From Rhyzopertha dominica (lineage: Eukaryota; Arthropoda; Insecta; Coleoptera; Bostrichidae): 64,000 bases of DNA. Under the pieces are notes generated by a model that was not told the DNA's origin, did not search any database, and was given only the letters and a program-made list of their open reading frames with translations. The position numbers and the translations under genes are program-made. The stretch is from NCBI GenBank assembly GCA_025024175.1, contig QCXZ01000075.1:3720001-3784000 (forward strand). Direction: 5' to 3'. Position 1 is the first letter of the stretch. Each line of letters starts with the position of its first letter. This document shows, piece after piece, positions 48,160 through 61,220 of this stretch.

Positions 48160-51100
48160 CCTTTAAATATTCACATTTTTAATATTAAAAATACACCTTG
48201 CGATCAATTTTTTCGAATTTATAAGCTGTCACAGCTGTTTTGTGGATTAGATGCTACCTATTAATATGCAATTTAATAAAATATAAATACATGGCAAATA
48301 CCCAATTGTTATGTTAACTTTAAGCTTTAAATTTAAACATTAATTGCCTAAAAAACTACTTAGTGTATAAGTGTTTTAGTAAATGTCATGATCTCACGAA
48401 GCAATATAGTTTCACCCACTACGTCAGAAGGACAAACACACGTTATTGGTATATATACATATACATCTGACTTATAGACCACCGATTACCAGCATCGCCA
48501 AACTCTCAATGACAATGATGGGCTGAGCTTTATTTATATGAAAATATTCGAAACTTTAGTGCTATTATAAAAAACGTAAAACTCTTCAAGCAAAAAAAAG
48601 CGCTAACTAGAACCTTACAAATTGGACTTAAATATCGTTGTTAATTCCGAGTTGCTTTATTACAGTAATGCGAGAAAATGTAAAAAGCCTGCTTGTGTAT
48701 TTATGGTTATTTACTTTCCATTAATGTGTACTGTATTGAGCAAAAATAACATAGAAAAGAAAAACCTAACAGATATACACGAATCATCTGGTAAATAAAA
48801 AACTGCAAAATTGGCTTTTAAATATCAACCAATTGTACTTTATCTTTAATAGAACACATAATTTGATATATTTAATTACATGTATTATCAACAACTACAA
48901 TAGTTATCAGCTTCCTTTGTTTCCTGTTTAAATTTGCACATAAAGCCAATAAAACTGTAATTTACTTTGTGGTGGTTGAGAACTTTATTTGTTTGGTTAT
49001 TAAAAATGTGATGAAATATTACTATTGCTACAATTGCTGTCTAAATATTCAGGGAACACTATAATCTCAATTCTTATAAAAACCACTATTTTGTGTAGGA
49101 GAGTAGTAAGATGTGGCCTGTTGTTGTCGTTCTTTGTAAATTTGGATGTTCAAGAAAGGTTTAACTACCATGGCCTTCAAACTATAATAAATTTTATACC
49201 ACGATTTTGCTTATTAAAATAATTTGAAAGCCCATCTCGTTTTAGCATACCATGGGGTCAAATAACAAATGTGTAATTTGCCCCTAAAATATTAATCAAC
49301 CTGGTTTTTATGATAACAATTACTGTTTCAAAAGAATTGCATATATATAGATATTGAACAATATTCAGAAAATTTGGTTATCGTATCTTATTGTGGAGGA
49401 GGGATCTCCAGCAAGTTTGTATTTGACATCAATTGTTTCAGGTCTGGGTACTTTCTTAAATAAAAAACTTCCTCAGAACTAACTACAATATCAGTTTTTG
49501 AAATATGCAATTCTTTTATAATATTGCAAAATGAGTAAAATCAGAAGAATTTTTTATGAAACTACGAATTACATAAGGTTTCAAATATTACAAAATTTTA
49601 TTAATTTGTAACAAGGACTATTAATCGTATTAACTATAGATTTTAGGGTGACATTAGTTTTACAGATTGTGGTTAACCCGAACAGCTTTGATACCTTGCA
49701 GTAAGAAGCAGTTAGAAATAATTCCTGAAAGATTTCAAATATTAATAAGATAATTTTGTAAATTTTTCAAGAACGATCCTAGATAATTTTTATAGGTTGC
49801 CTCATTTAATAATTGGCAAACTTTAGCCTCGTAATTTGTACATTTACGTGCTTTTCTAATGTGGTGGCATACACCTAATTTTATCACCTTGTTATCATCA
49901 CCGTATTGTTGCTGTGTTTACCTATTTTGTGTTCGAATATGCTTTTGTTTAATGTTGCTAAATTTCTCACACTTTAATGTAATAAACGCAATGGCCTTAT
50001 TAAAATGTATGCACACTTTCTGTGTAAGCTTTATTAAGTCTTCAAAATCTAGATAAATAAGGGTATTGGATAATTATTAAAATTTTGTCGTTGTTCTCAT
50101 CTAAGAAAGCAAAATTCCTAATTGTGACATGTATACATTCTCTAATTAAAAAAAATCATCTACAACATAAAATAAATCAATTTTTTATCACAAATTGAAA
50201 CACAACAACTTAAGATTATTTTGCACATGCAATTTTTTCCACTTATATTTATGAAAGTATTTTCCATAACTGCAATCCATATAAATGAAGTCCTTATAGA
50301 TTAGTTAAGCACCTAATAATGTATAACGTTAGCTACTTAAGTAGACATCCCATCTAGGTCTTGGTAAAACTAATTCAGGCCACCAACCTTGGATAGATAT
50401 GAAGAAAACGTTATGTAACAAAAAAGAAATGTTATGAAATCAAATATTTGCGAATCCATAGACACCGTTGCGAAGAAATATTATTCGCATAAATTCCCAC
50501 GAGGAAAATGTTTCACCGGCCGTTAAAAAGAATATTTTACGAGAGTCAACAGATAAATGCGGTGAAAGGTTCGCACGATTTCTGCAATCGTGGTAAAGAA
50601 TACAAAAGCGCCGACGAAGCTTAACGACCTTGTGTTTTGCTGTGAACAGATTCAAGCGTAGCTACGGATTTATTCCGTGAAATTCTGAAGCATTGAAAAT
50701 TGGTAGCCTTGATTCAAGTTCGGAAATGATAAACTTCTTCAATGCACTAGCTTCAAAATATTTAATCTAATTTATTATTAATAAAAATTAGATACCAATC
50801 GGAAGTAAATTAATTCTTTGAAACAGGAACTTCATAATGATACTTTAGCTGAAAAATGCAAATAAAAAATAAATCAGTGCAATACAGTTTCTTCTTTCAG
50901 TTTTTTTGCAACAGCAATAAGATAACTATGAAGGTTTATATGGAAAAAAATTCTATACTGAACTGCTAACTAAATTGCATAATAAAATTGTGGAAAAACT
51001 GAACTGAAGTTATGCTGTTATTCCAAAAAAAAATATTTCTTCGCATTTCTTTCCTCATGCAAATTTATTATTTATTATACAGCTGGACAATGACTGAAAA

Positions 51101-53224
51101 AGGTTTATGAAACTGAACATTGTCTGTAAGTTGTTCCCATTTCGGTAAGAGTTAGTAGGACAGACCGTCTTACATCTGACTAATTTATTACCATCTGTTT
51201 CCATAATGGAGCAACTACAACAGCTTTATTTCCAAAAGTATATAATAATTATGTGAAACACTGCGCCGGCAGCAATAAGTTCACAAAGTATTAAGTTTAT
51301 GACCAACTGCTTGAATTAATGAATAACTAATTAGAATATACAATCACTTTACCATAATACACAGCGCTTTCTTTACTGCTGCAGATTAACAAGAAACAGT
51401 AAATGCACTAAAAGCGCATTAATTTTAGTTGTACAATTAAAAGAAACAGTTATTGGAAATCATAGACCATGGTTAAATAAATTTAACGTATGTGCAGGTG
51501 GTAAAACATGGAATGGTTCATGTTCATTACTAAAAAGTTCATGAAACTACACTGTAAATTTACTGATGAGAATACTTTCCAATTAATCCAGCCAAAATTA
51601 GCTTCTTTCTACTGAAAATCGCAGCTTAGTTGTCGAAATTTTGTGGTTATAGTTTTTTATACATTTAGGCTTGAAAATTATATGAACGTTTCAATATAAA
51701 TTCCCGTAAATACTATTCGCAATACCTATTATATGACTAGCAAATGCCAAGTAGCTACCAAACATCACTCCTAAGTTTTTATCCTAATTTTTATTTTAGA
51801 AATTATTATCATTAGTATTACAGCAAAAATTAATGACAATTTATTACTTATTACTAAGTGTTACCAAAAACACTGCTCGATGCTGAGTTTTAAGCAATTA
51901 TTGCTACACCAACCAAGTAACTTGTCTCAATCTTCTCGAAGCAGAATACAATCAATTATGCTGTTAATTTCTTTGCATGTCTTAAAGTTGTTATCCAGAA
52001 ATAATTGGGACTGACAATGTTTTAACACTTCTGGAACAGAATGAATCATACCAATTAAGTAGCTTGGAAACAAGCTGACTGAACGTGTGCACTCCCTTTT
52101 TTTCAGTGGTGAAAGGATTTTTTCTCATAAATTTCAAATATTTTGCTAGGAGCTGCCAAGATTGCAACAAAGTTACGTTCACTACTATTATGAATTTATT
52201 ATTTTAGTTTGGTTTAGCCGTTTCGTATACCTATTTTTTGTTTGTGTTTAGAGAACATGTACACCAAGAAACAAATATGTGTGTGTGTGCAACTTTGCAT
52301 TTTCTGCTTTTATTCCACCGAGTTTCTTTATATAACAATGTTGCAGCACGTGAAAAATAACGAGCTATCTTTAAATTTTGTCAATTATCTGTCATCTACG
52401 TGGTGTTGCTAAATTTGTTGCTTTACGGTTTATATCTTATTACACCTTAAATCACAAAACGTTGTTCGCTTCTAATTTTACTCTTTCAAGAAATATGTTT
52501 TATTAATTATTTTCTATAATAGTAGGCGACATTATTTAATAAATTATGTATTATTAATTATCATAATAACGGCTGCGCCAATTACAATTAATATATAAAA
52601 CACACAAATAGGTACAATACAGTTAATATAAATAAGATATTAATTATTAAAATAGTTCAGTTCAACTATTTTCAATCGCAATCTTTAATAGCTTTAGAAA
52701 TTTATTTTTAGGTAAACCTATAAAATCTTTATTAGAAAGTTCGTTGCATGTTTTATCCGGCCCAGGGGCTACAGAATTTTTCCCACAATTAGTACTATGG
52801 TAAGGCACTACAAGCATTCTAGGCTCTCTAATATTACAAACAAGTACATGTATTAAAAATAGCGACAGAATAGAGTAACAGTTTACATTACCAGACAATA
52901 TACGATATACATACCTACCACGCGTCATAAAATATTCTACGAGAAGATAATAAGGATAGTCATAAATAACTTTAAATATTTATATAATTATTTCTGGCAT
53001 AAATTATGTTAAATTTGTAATATCCAAATTTAACAATTTCTTTCTGAACATTTTAATTAGATTTATATGAACATTATAACAGGGTTGTCAAATAACTGTG
53101 TAGTATTTCAAAATTGGACGAAAATAGCAACAAGCCAATTTCAGAGTAATGTCTTTTTATACAGCTTAATGTCTTGCTTGCTTGATTTAGACAAAATGTG
53201 GTTAGTCAATACACAACAGGGTGT
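48160..53224. other. AT-rich non-coding
   Basis: Nothing recognised in about 5 kb. Frames are short and of random composition. A short TG repeat is at about 52278-52290. Confidence 0.55.
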
Positions 53225-54075
53225 TTACAACAACACCAAAATCACAAATATGTGTGACACATTCAAGTAAGACAGTAAACTGTAATATAGTTTTCCAAAA
53301 AATCTTAGCGCTTTACATTTATTTGTGTGCAGTTCTAAATTATTCTTTATATACCACATCCTGAAACTATTTACAATACGTTGGAATATATCAGAGTCAT
53401 TTTGATTATTAATAACTTTAAAGATCTTTACATCGTCGACAGAAAAAAAGGAATTCACTGGCTAAATTGCGCGAGACAATACCATTTATGCTACATACTG
53501 TATGCAATTAGATAAAAAGAACAGATCCAAGTAAAGATCGGATCCTCAAAACTCAGTTTAGCCAATTTTGAAATTAATAACGCAATAGAAATGCGATCAA
53601 ATGCTTTGCTTATATACAATAAATATGGAATCCATCTTTAAGATTGGGCATGATATATTCAGAAAAAAAATGGTCATCGTAGAGCGACCCTTAAATAAGC
53701 CATGTTGTTTTTCAATGAAAGATTGTTTTACAGAAAATGATATAATGTCAGTCATAATGGATGGAGCCAAAACATTTAAAGACAAGTCTGATATATGAGA
53801 TTTTCCAAATATACGGAAACTGATACTGATGAAGAGACTTACTGAACAACACTTGCAAAGGAGAAGCTAATTCATAAGCACAATTTTCGAAAACATTTTA
53901 TATATACCATCAGATCCCGTTTTATAGTTATCTTGTAATTTGTCAATATCGAAAAAATAACATCGGCAGAAATTTCAACGCTATTTAAAAATAAATCTGA
54001 TAACTTAGGTTTATGTAGATGAATAGATTCAAATTTTTTTTTGATAACCCTGTACAGCACCCTTAAACTTAACAT
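53225..54075 (-). pseudogene. LINE reverse transcriptase relic (minus strand)
   Basis: Read on the minus strand from right to left, fragments in shifting frames follow the order of a non-LTR retrotransposon reverse transcriptase. SADVIFSILTNYKI and KRDLMVYIKCFRK come first (the KSxGxDGI region). ITDIISFSVKQSFIEKQHGL and FKGRSTMT follow (QxGFxxGRST). Last come VDDVKIFKVINNQNDSD and YIKNNLELHTNKCKALRFF, the (A)DD catalytic block followed by the NKCKxLxF motif of jockey/R1-like elements. The whole is broken by stops and frameshifts and lacks an endonuclease. It lies upstream of the small ORF and the second GMC gene. Confidence 0.75.
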
Positions 54076-54265
54076 ATCACCAAAACGCTATAGTGTTAGT
54101 TATAATATTTAGTTTTACTTAATTATCAATTTGTTACAATTCTTTGTAGCATTTTTACACTTATCTATGAGTACAAAAATGAGTACACAAACTTAAATAA
54201 CCAATTAACCTAACAGCACCATTTTATTATGAAAACGCACTATATCTACAACTCATTCTTTTCAG

Positions 54266-54634
54266 GTGTGCTTGTCAAGGTCACCCTCCTAGGACATGGG
54301 AAGGGATGACCCCTGCCCAATAAAGTACACCGACGCCAGTGGCAACATCATCTTCAAAAGCAAGTACAACACCGAGTACAAACCCCGAGAAAAACTCCAT
54401 CCGGTGCATTTCAACAGCGCACCCCACAACCAAAAGTACGTGTTCAAAGATAATAAAGATGCCCAGAAGGACAGCAAAGACACACAGAAGGAGTACATCA
54501 AACACAACTTGTTCATCAAGTGCAGGATTGACGCGAAGAGACCCCTCCAGCAAGGAATGAAGAAGCCATCGATTAGGGATTACACCCCGAAGATACTCAA
54601 GCAGGAGATCAATTTAAATATGTGGATATGATAC
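54266..54634 (+). CDS. Unrecognised 111-residue protein (exon from 54266)
   Basis: After a plausible acceptor (cttttcag, ending 54265) lie 30 bases with an in-frame stop, then ATG 54296. The ORF begins MGRDDPCPIKYTDASGNIIF, continues KSKYNTEYKPREKLHPVHF, and has a charged middle with repeated KD (KDNKDAQKDSKDTQKE). It ends ILKQEINLNMWI. It is lysine-rich and hydrophilic with no signal peptide or membrane segment, and I do not recognise the family. The GC-richer composition and third-position C/G bias contrast with the surrounding DNA and suggest real coding. The second GMC gene's ATG is only about 170 bases downstream, so this may be a separate gene or the upstream ORF of a shared transcript. 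Confidence 0.55.
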
Positions 54635-54800
54635 ACAATGAAGGTTTCGTTAATGGTAGTGCAGTGAAAATGAATAAGGATACTATTAAAACAATTTTGG
54701 GACGCAAAGAATATTTTTTGTAAAGCAGTGGACTTTTCAATCAATCTGAAAGGTGTTTAGTGAATTAAACAATTTGGCAAAGCGCATTTTGTGAGTCAAA

Positions 54801-54962
54801 ATGTCTATGCTGGCTGCTATAGGACAAGTCGCTCATTTCGCTGTTGGCCTAGGCAGCAATCCTCTGACTATAATAGGACTGGTTCCCATTTTTGCTGCTG
54901 GACTAGCTTTCATGAGATATGTGTCTGTGGACCCGGAAAGGCATCCTACCAGCATACGATAT
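54801..54962 (+). CDS. GMC oxidoreductase gene 2, exon 1
   Basis: ATG 54801 opens MSMLAAIGQVAHFAVGLGSN then PLTIIGLVPIFAAGLAFM, a hydrophobic N-terminus like that of GMC gene 1, and RYVSVDPERHPTSIRY. The exon ends tat|gtaagtag at 54963, phase 0. The acceptor at 60959 gives [20 protein letters not shown] in phase 0, which is the start of the FAD fold, so the two exons join correctly. The intron is 5997 bases and carries a LINE and a Tc1-like relic. The start codon was chosen because it begins the hydrophobic leader and is the first ATG after the preceding stop in this frame. Confidence 0.85.
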
Positions 54963-55139
54963 GTAAGTAGTTCTGGTTAAATTGATCAAGGAAAGTGTCT
55001 TATGTAGTTTCAGCAAAAATGCTCGTTTCTATTTTCGTATAGTGTCATTTCCCTTCCAAGAAGATGTCACTATTCTGAACCCGGTATAGTAAACAATAAT
55101 TAAAATCGAACAACAAGTACACAAAAGCACAAATGTGTA

Positions 55140-56200
55140 ATGACAAAACTTAATGAAGAAATACAGTTGATGGAAAGTATTTCCCCAAGGAAATAGATTT
55201 TCAGACCGCCAATTATGCTGATTATATAGCCTTGTGAAACTACACTACAAACGCAATTAGAAATGAACAAAAGTTACTTAAAACCAATAGAAGCAAATCT
55301 GTATGGAAAGAGTTAAATAATTTAAATGCCTATACTAATAGTAAAAAGTGTCATGTAGAAATACCTATGTCGCAAGAAAATGTAGCTAATGCAAATGCTT
55401 TTTATATTAGAGCACGACCAGTGGATAATCAGCATAAATTTTATTTTCATGTTACCAGCGAAGGTAAAATTAACAAAATAGTAGGTTCTATAAAATATAA
55501 AGCAGGGGGAGTTAATAATATAAGTATTGTGATGATAAAGCTATGCAGGCTATTTGTTATGCCATTCATAACGCACACTGTAAACAGTTGTTTATTACAA
55601 AATTATTTTCCAGTNCAGTGGAAAGCATCAATAGTGAATCCTCTGCACAAAACAAAAAAAAACGAGCGAGTAGATTTAAGGCCTGTTAGCATTTTACCAT
55701 GCTTGTCAAAAGTGCTTGAAAAGGTTAGTGCTTCACAAATTATAATATATCTAGAAACAAATAACTTGCTACCGGAATTTATCTTTGATATTAGATGACA
55801 GAATTACCCACTGCTGCTGANAATGNTGAAGGTACTGTATTGGTACTTTTGGACTGTTCAAAAGCCTCTGATTGTATACTCCATACTGTTTTGTTGTCAA
55901 TATTAGAGTGTATCAGTTTTAGTAATGATTCAATATATGTTTCTTAGAATGTTATTTGAGCGATCCCATGCAGACGGTTACGCCGAACGAGTCCTTTTCG
56001 GACAACGTCATTTTAGATTGTGGTTACCCACAAGGTTCTATATTGGGCCCTCTTCTTTACATTATGTACGCCAAATGGTTATATAAATTTATATAAAATT
56101 GTAAAGTACACTGTTACACCGATGACACGCAAACTTATTGGTTAATGTTTCTAAAGATCATAACTGCTAACAAGTCTTTTGTTAATATCAGGATCTGATA
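55140..56200 (+). pseudogene. LINE reverse transcriptase relic (plus strand)
   Basis: The ORF 55367-55798 holds NYFPXQWKASIVNPLHKTKK, LRPVSILPCLSKVLEKV and QIIIYLETNNLLP, the fingers-palm start of a jockey-type reverse transcriptase (RPISxLPxxSKVxExxxxxQIxxYL). Further on come VLLDCSKASDCI (the LDxSKAFD motif, first catalytic Asp), then DNVILDCGYPQGSILGPLLY (PQGSILGPLL). YTDDTQTYW stands for the catalytic YADD. Multiple frameshifts and N at 55616, 55821 and 55826 interrupt it. A truncated domain upstream (NNRSKSVWKELNNL) is also typical. It lies in the sense direction in intron 1 of GMC gene 2. Confidence 0.85.
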
Positions 56201-58620
56201 AGCATATGAAAAATATCAGAGTACAACTGACGTCATCAAAAACATAGTCACTGCGAATCAACAATGAGGTGTTCGTAAATTAAAATCTTCCTTAGTTGGT
56301 ACGGTTCTACTTATTGCAATACAAATTTCACTTGAACAAAGACTAACTCGATAAATATAATTTTAAATTAAAATTAGTTGTGATTGCTCCATGTTATAAT
56401 CAACAAAATGTCAAGCAAGCAAGCACTTATGGGACGCAATAGTAGTGTCAATTGGTATGGTAGATATGAATACACGATGTACGAAATGAAGATTATTAAA
56501 GACTAAAATCCAGCTGATTATTTACAATATCTTCGTTACAAAAATGTGCTTTTATAACTTAAATTTTTTTCGTAAAGACACTGTTTTTAATCTTAAATTT
56601 TGGGATTATCTTCTATTCAATGTTAGAAGAAATTAAATCTATAAATTTTTGTATGTAACCCTTTTTTAAGTTTTTCACGTATATAAATTGCTCGACAGTA
56701 TAAGCACTGTATTTGGTTCTCTTCTTTTTTTGTTTATAACATAACCTTTTATCTAGATAAGTTTAATTAAGACTAAATCGTTCTTAACATATTAAAAATT
56801 TTATAGGACAAAGTCCTGAAATAATTAATATACTTGTAATTATGTTTAGGTATAGTGCTATTAGTAGTGTAAAATCCTTTTATTTTGCTTTTTAGAAATG
56901 ATTTTATCTGCATTATAATCTATGGGTTATAACTACTGTTTATCACTATTGCTTTTAGTGTATGTAATTCTTTCTTAAAGTTATCTTTAAACAGAGAAAA
57001 TATTACCAATTTAATGCACCGTGTTTTACATGTGTTTTGAGTGATATGACGATTCTAGCATGATTATTTAAATGTCACACTCAATTCTATTTTCAATTGT
57101 TACCGCTATGCCTTTTTGTTATCGTGTTATATTCCTTTTATATGGTAAATTGTATTTTGGAATTTAATGTGTTTATATAATTTAAAAATTTATCTAAGAT
57201 AGACATCTGTTCCTGCCCAAAGCCTCTACAATAAGGTTAATAATCAACCTACCGAACCAGGAAGATAAAATATTATAATGAACTACTTTTTGAATTGAAA
57301 TATTTTTTCCTGGTTAGTCATTAATATTTCTGCTAAGGATAGCTAGTTACCCATACATAACTATCTTTTTTTTCTAATAAATGCGTCACTAAACTTGAAA
57401 TAACTAGAACTGCAGGTGAACATCAATTTTGTAATTGTTGTTTTTCTTATTCCATCAAATTGATTGATTAATGGGTTCTAAAAATATTTTAATTTTGGTA
57501 CTGGTATCGATGAGAGTAAAGAGACCAGTTTTGAGTTTGACAGTAATATTATATCTTTCAGTTTATCATTTCTGTCGAATTTTTTAATTAATTTTGAAGT
57601 ATTAAGTTCAAAACTCTTTCCTATGATGTAGCTTACTTTTGTAATAAAAGACTTTGAACTAATAAAAAAAACCGAAAAGAAAACAGCTTTGTCCATTGGA
57701 TACGAGTATATTATTACATTTCAACAACCACAGTAAAGCAATTCATGTATTGCATTAGCTTATGTTCACTTGGGCGAAAAGTATGAAAGAAAGCATACCG
57801 TCTGGATTAGTTCTATACAGGGTGGCAGGTGCACTGAAAATTATTTGAAAAAAGTTGCATATTTTTGAAGGCTATCCATAACGTTCAGATATTTGGATAA
57901 AAATGCTCTGCCAACTAGATATTTAAGTGAAACTAAAAAAATTCCGTTTCTTTTAACTGAATATCTCTTCTCACAGTAAATATTAAAAACAAGTTAATAG
58001 CATACGCTATGAGAAAAAATTGTTTCAATGCTGTATAGAATCTCTGGTATAGATTAAGTAATATGTATTGAAGACATCATCAGATTGTCAATTCTTTTCT
58101 CTTTTCAAAGATATATAATACCTGGCATTTTTTGATATTATCAAGCGATATATTCAGCGGACCTCGTCGCATTAACATGATTATCAGGTTTCTTAGCAAC
58201 AAATGCTGTAGATTGAAACAATTTTTTTAATTGTTTTTAAAAATGCGTATTCTCTGTGCACACTACGAGAAAAAATAGAACGTAGTTAAGTCCTAAAAGA
58301 AATAAGACTTTAACTTCAGTCATTGAGTAAATCGGTAAATCGTACGTTGACACATTGTTTTTAACAATTTTTTCTTCTTCATTTTCATTGTGCTTCTGCT
58401 TTAACAATAGTATTTTTGCACCCCATGGAGTTTTAAACATAAAAAGTTTGTAAGTAACTGTTTATTACACTAATTGTATTTTTCTAATTCTAGCTAAGAT
58501 ATCTTGAAATCTATAAAAAGCGNTGAATGGCAAGTATATTAACAAACATTAAAAAACTTTTCCACTCTAGCAAATTTAACGGAACAACTCTGATATTGTC
58601 TAATTTATAACGCATTGTTT
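56201..58620. other. Intron sequence, AT-rich, nothing recognised
   Basis: Part of intron 1 of GMC gene 2. ACAGGGTGGC at 57819-57830 looks like the terminal bases of many IS630/Tc1-type elements, but I found no matching right end. Confidence 0.5.
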
Positions 58621-58624
58621 ACCT

Positions 58625-58870
58625 ACGCCGGCCACAAACAGAAGAGAAATTAGCTAATACCACGCGCGTGCAGGCGAATCGACTTTCCTTTTCTACTAAT
58701 TATTATTGCGCCGGAGAAAGACCGGTCACATAATATAAAAGTAAATTACGGTAATTTTGTCTTATCACAATTATACGAGGATTCGGCTAGACAACGCCGG
58801 CACAAGAAGAAGTGAATTAGCAGACATTTTACAGGCGATTCAATTGTCTTTTCGAGAGTCCCCGTCTGCT
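58625..58870. repeat. GC-richer imperfect tandem repeat inside intron
   Basis: Two related blocks lie in this intron. The first (about 58626-58705) runs CGCCGGCCACAAACAGAAGA, GAAATTAGC, GCAGGCGAATCGACTTTCCT. The second (about 58793-58866) runs CGCCGGCACAAGAAGAAGTG, AATTAGCAGA, ACAGGCGATTCAATTGTCTT. A weaker third partial copy (CATTAGCGTG ... ACAGGCGATAC) follows at about 58930-58960. This structured, GC-richer island is conspicuous in a 6-kb AT-rich intron. Confidence 0.6.
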
Positions 58871-59390
58871 TCTTGTAATGCAATGAATTTCACAATTGTG
58901 CTAATGTCACACGAATAGCAAGCAAGTCATTAGCGTGTTCTAGAAAATACAGGCGATACTTTTTGTTTAGGAAGCCGAAGTGGTAATGGGATGGTTATGT
59001 AAAAAGTATTTTTCGAATTCTAGGGGAGAAAGTAGTATTGGGCTTTTACGTAAGAGAACTGATAAATGCTGTAATTTGCAACAGCATATGTGAGAATCGT
59101 CAAAGTAAATATTACTTTGTTGGGATAAAATTTCACCCTATGATAATGGTCTATATGTATATCAATAGAACAAAAATCACTTACTTTCGTTTGGTAATGA
59201 TAGGGTTCGTAGAGTCGAGGTGATCAAAGCGTTTGAAGTACATACCTGAAAAATAAACATTTCATTTAGTATATATCAAATACACCATATCAATATGCTA
59301 AATAAAAAGAACAGAATAAAAAGAGAGAATCAAACCAGAATTAGAATAATGTATGTACCAATTCTATTCTTTTTTTGAGAACTTGACCGA

Positions 59391-59460
59391 GACATGTTTG
59401 TCTCCATGAAATAAATGTTCAAAATGACATGTTTGTCCCCATGAAATAAATGTTGTAAAT
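59391..59460. repeat. 35-bp tandem duplication
   Basis: GACATGTTTGTCTCCATGAA, ATAAATGTTCAAAAT, is followed directly by a second copy with CCCC for TCTC-type changes and TTGTAAAT at its end. There are two units only. Confidence 0.8.
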
Positions 59461-59589
59461 GCTGGAGTACACTTCACTTCAATTACAGTTATCATATTTT
59501 GTGTGGCGAACGTTAAATAAAGAGGTCTTACATCCATATCATCGTCAAAGTGTACAAGTAGGTACTACATCCTGAAGATAACCAGCAGC

Positions 59590-60056
59590 GATTAGAATTT
59601 TGACAATGGATTCTTCACAAAATGGACGTAAACTCATTTTATTTCAATTGTTCTTTGGTCAGACGAATCATGCTTTATTAGGGATGGCATAACAAACTTC
59701 CATAATGAACATGTATGGTCTGTGCAAATCCCCATGCCATTAGACCCAGGCGATTTCAGCGACGTTTTTGTATAAATGTTTGGGGTGGCGTACCACCACA
59801 TAGAGGCAGAGAAGTTACTACCTGGTTAAATAATAATTTTCCAAATCATTGGATTGATAATAATGGAGGACCAGTAGCTTGACCGCCACGCTCGCCGGAT
59901 TTGAATCCCTTAGATTTTCATCTGTGGGGTCACATGAAGCAGCTAGTTTATCAGGTGGAGATTAGCAATCGCGAGCAATTAATACAAAGAATAATAAATG
60001 CAAGCCATGTAATAAGAAACAATCAATATTTTGTACAGGGCATAACACGGATGTAA
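59590..60056 (+). pseudogene. Tc1/IS630-like transposase C-terminal fragment
   Basis: In successive frames it reads RDGITNFHNEHVWSVQ, RRFQRRFCINVWGG, NNFPNHWIDNNGGPVA, PPRSPDLNPLDFHLWGHMKQ, LVYQVEISNREQLIQRIINA and VQGITRM-stop. This is the catalytic second half of a mariner/IS630-type transposase of the insect class with SPDLNPLDFxLWGxxK, where the third catalytic residue is Asp. The TGG before PPRSPD has become TGA. The N-terminal half is missing. It lies in intron 1 of GMC gene 2, sense orientation. Confidence 0.75.
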
Positions 60057-60959
60057 AGTTTGTATTCTATCGGAAGGTGGTTATTTTGAGCAGTTTTTAT
60101 AATTTATATTTAGATTTTTATTAAAAACTACACTGAATGTTTACTGGTGAAATACTTTGGCTAGAAAAGATATGCTACCTCTTTAATAATGTTTGTCTTA
60201 TTGCATCTCGAGAAAGTAATGATAAAGATCGGTAAATTACTTTCTAATTGTCAAAAGGAAATACGATTCCTAGATATCTAATGACATCCCAAGTGTAGGT
60301 GTAGCACTGTCTTGCTTATCATTAATATAAATAATCACTACCACGCTTAGTACAGTAAGAAACAGAAATTCTATTGTAGAAAGCTGGGTTAATTTACTGT
60401 CATGCTAAGAACTAATCGTGCTACAAAACAGGTTTTATCATCGCGATCGAAAAAGGAGTAAAATTGCAGAAGCTTGCAGACAAACTTGACAGTTTCATCA
60501 AAATTTTAAAAAAATCACCCACAAAACTCTCAGTGTATTTGTAACTGAGGCATTCAATTACCTAAAGAACTTATGATCATTAACAGCAATGTTCATAATA
60601 ACTTTATTAATGTAACAAATACAGTCATTTCAAGACGTTTCTTGATAATCAATTGCTTAACATAGTTTGTAGTAGTAGCTGATCAGGTCAGAATCAGCTG
60701 ACAGTCGACAGTTGTCTTGTCGTTGTCCTTAATGTTGCTAGCTAACAGAACGTGTCTAAGTATACCAATTTGACTATTACTAACTTCATTTGAAAATCTA
60801 GAACTCAATGAACAACAGTTTTTAATGCTGAACAAAATGTACAGTTAAAGTAACCCATTAATTTTCCTCTATTCATAACATGTTCGCACTCATTCCTCAG
60901 TAGAGTATGAAAACTGGAACTTGTAACTATAATCATTATTAAGCTAAAAATTTTTGCAG

Positions 60960-61220
60960 GTTCGACCAGAATACGATTTTATAGTCGTTGGCGGTGGATC
61001 AGCGGGAGCCGTAGTGGCATCAAGGCTTTCCGAAATAGGAAACTGGACTGTGTTACTGCTAGAAGCTGGCGGCGATGAAAACGAGATTTCCAACATACCA
61101 TCTCTTTCTGGTTACATGCAGATGTCCGAGATGGACTGGATGTACCAAACGTCACCTCCTGGCGATTCGGCGTATTGTTTAGCAATGATAGGAGACAGGT
61201 GCAATTGGCCCAGGGGAAAG
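60960..61220 (+). CDS. GMC oxidoreductase gene 2, exon 2 (gene continues beyond window)
   Basis: After tttttgcag the exon reads [20 protein letters not shown] then [18 protein letters not shown], the FAD-binding GxGxxG fold and ribose-binding Glu. It continues [35 protein letters not shown] and a phase-0 donor (aaag|gtaagt) at 61221. In the family the next residues are VxGGSSVLN, which must be in a further exon. I did not find it before 64000, so at least three quarters of the protein is outside the window. Compared with GMC gene 1, which has an intron inside the YQT/YKT region, the exon structure differs here. Confidence 0.9.

Noticed and set aside
57819..57830. ACAGGGTGGC as left end of the Tc1-like element at 59.6 kb
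   Set aside because: No matching inverted end found to the right of the transposase relic.
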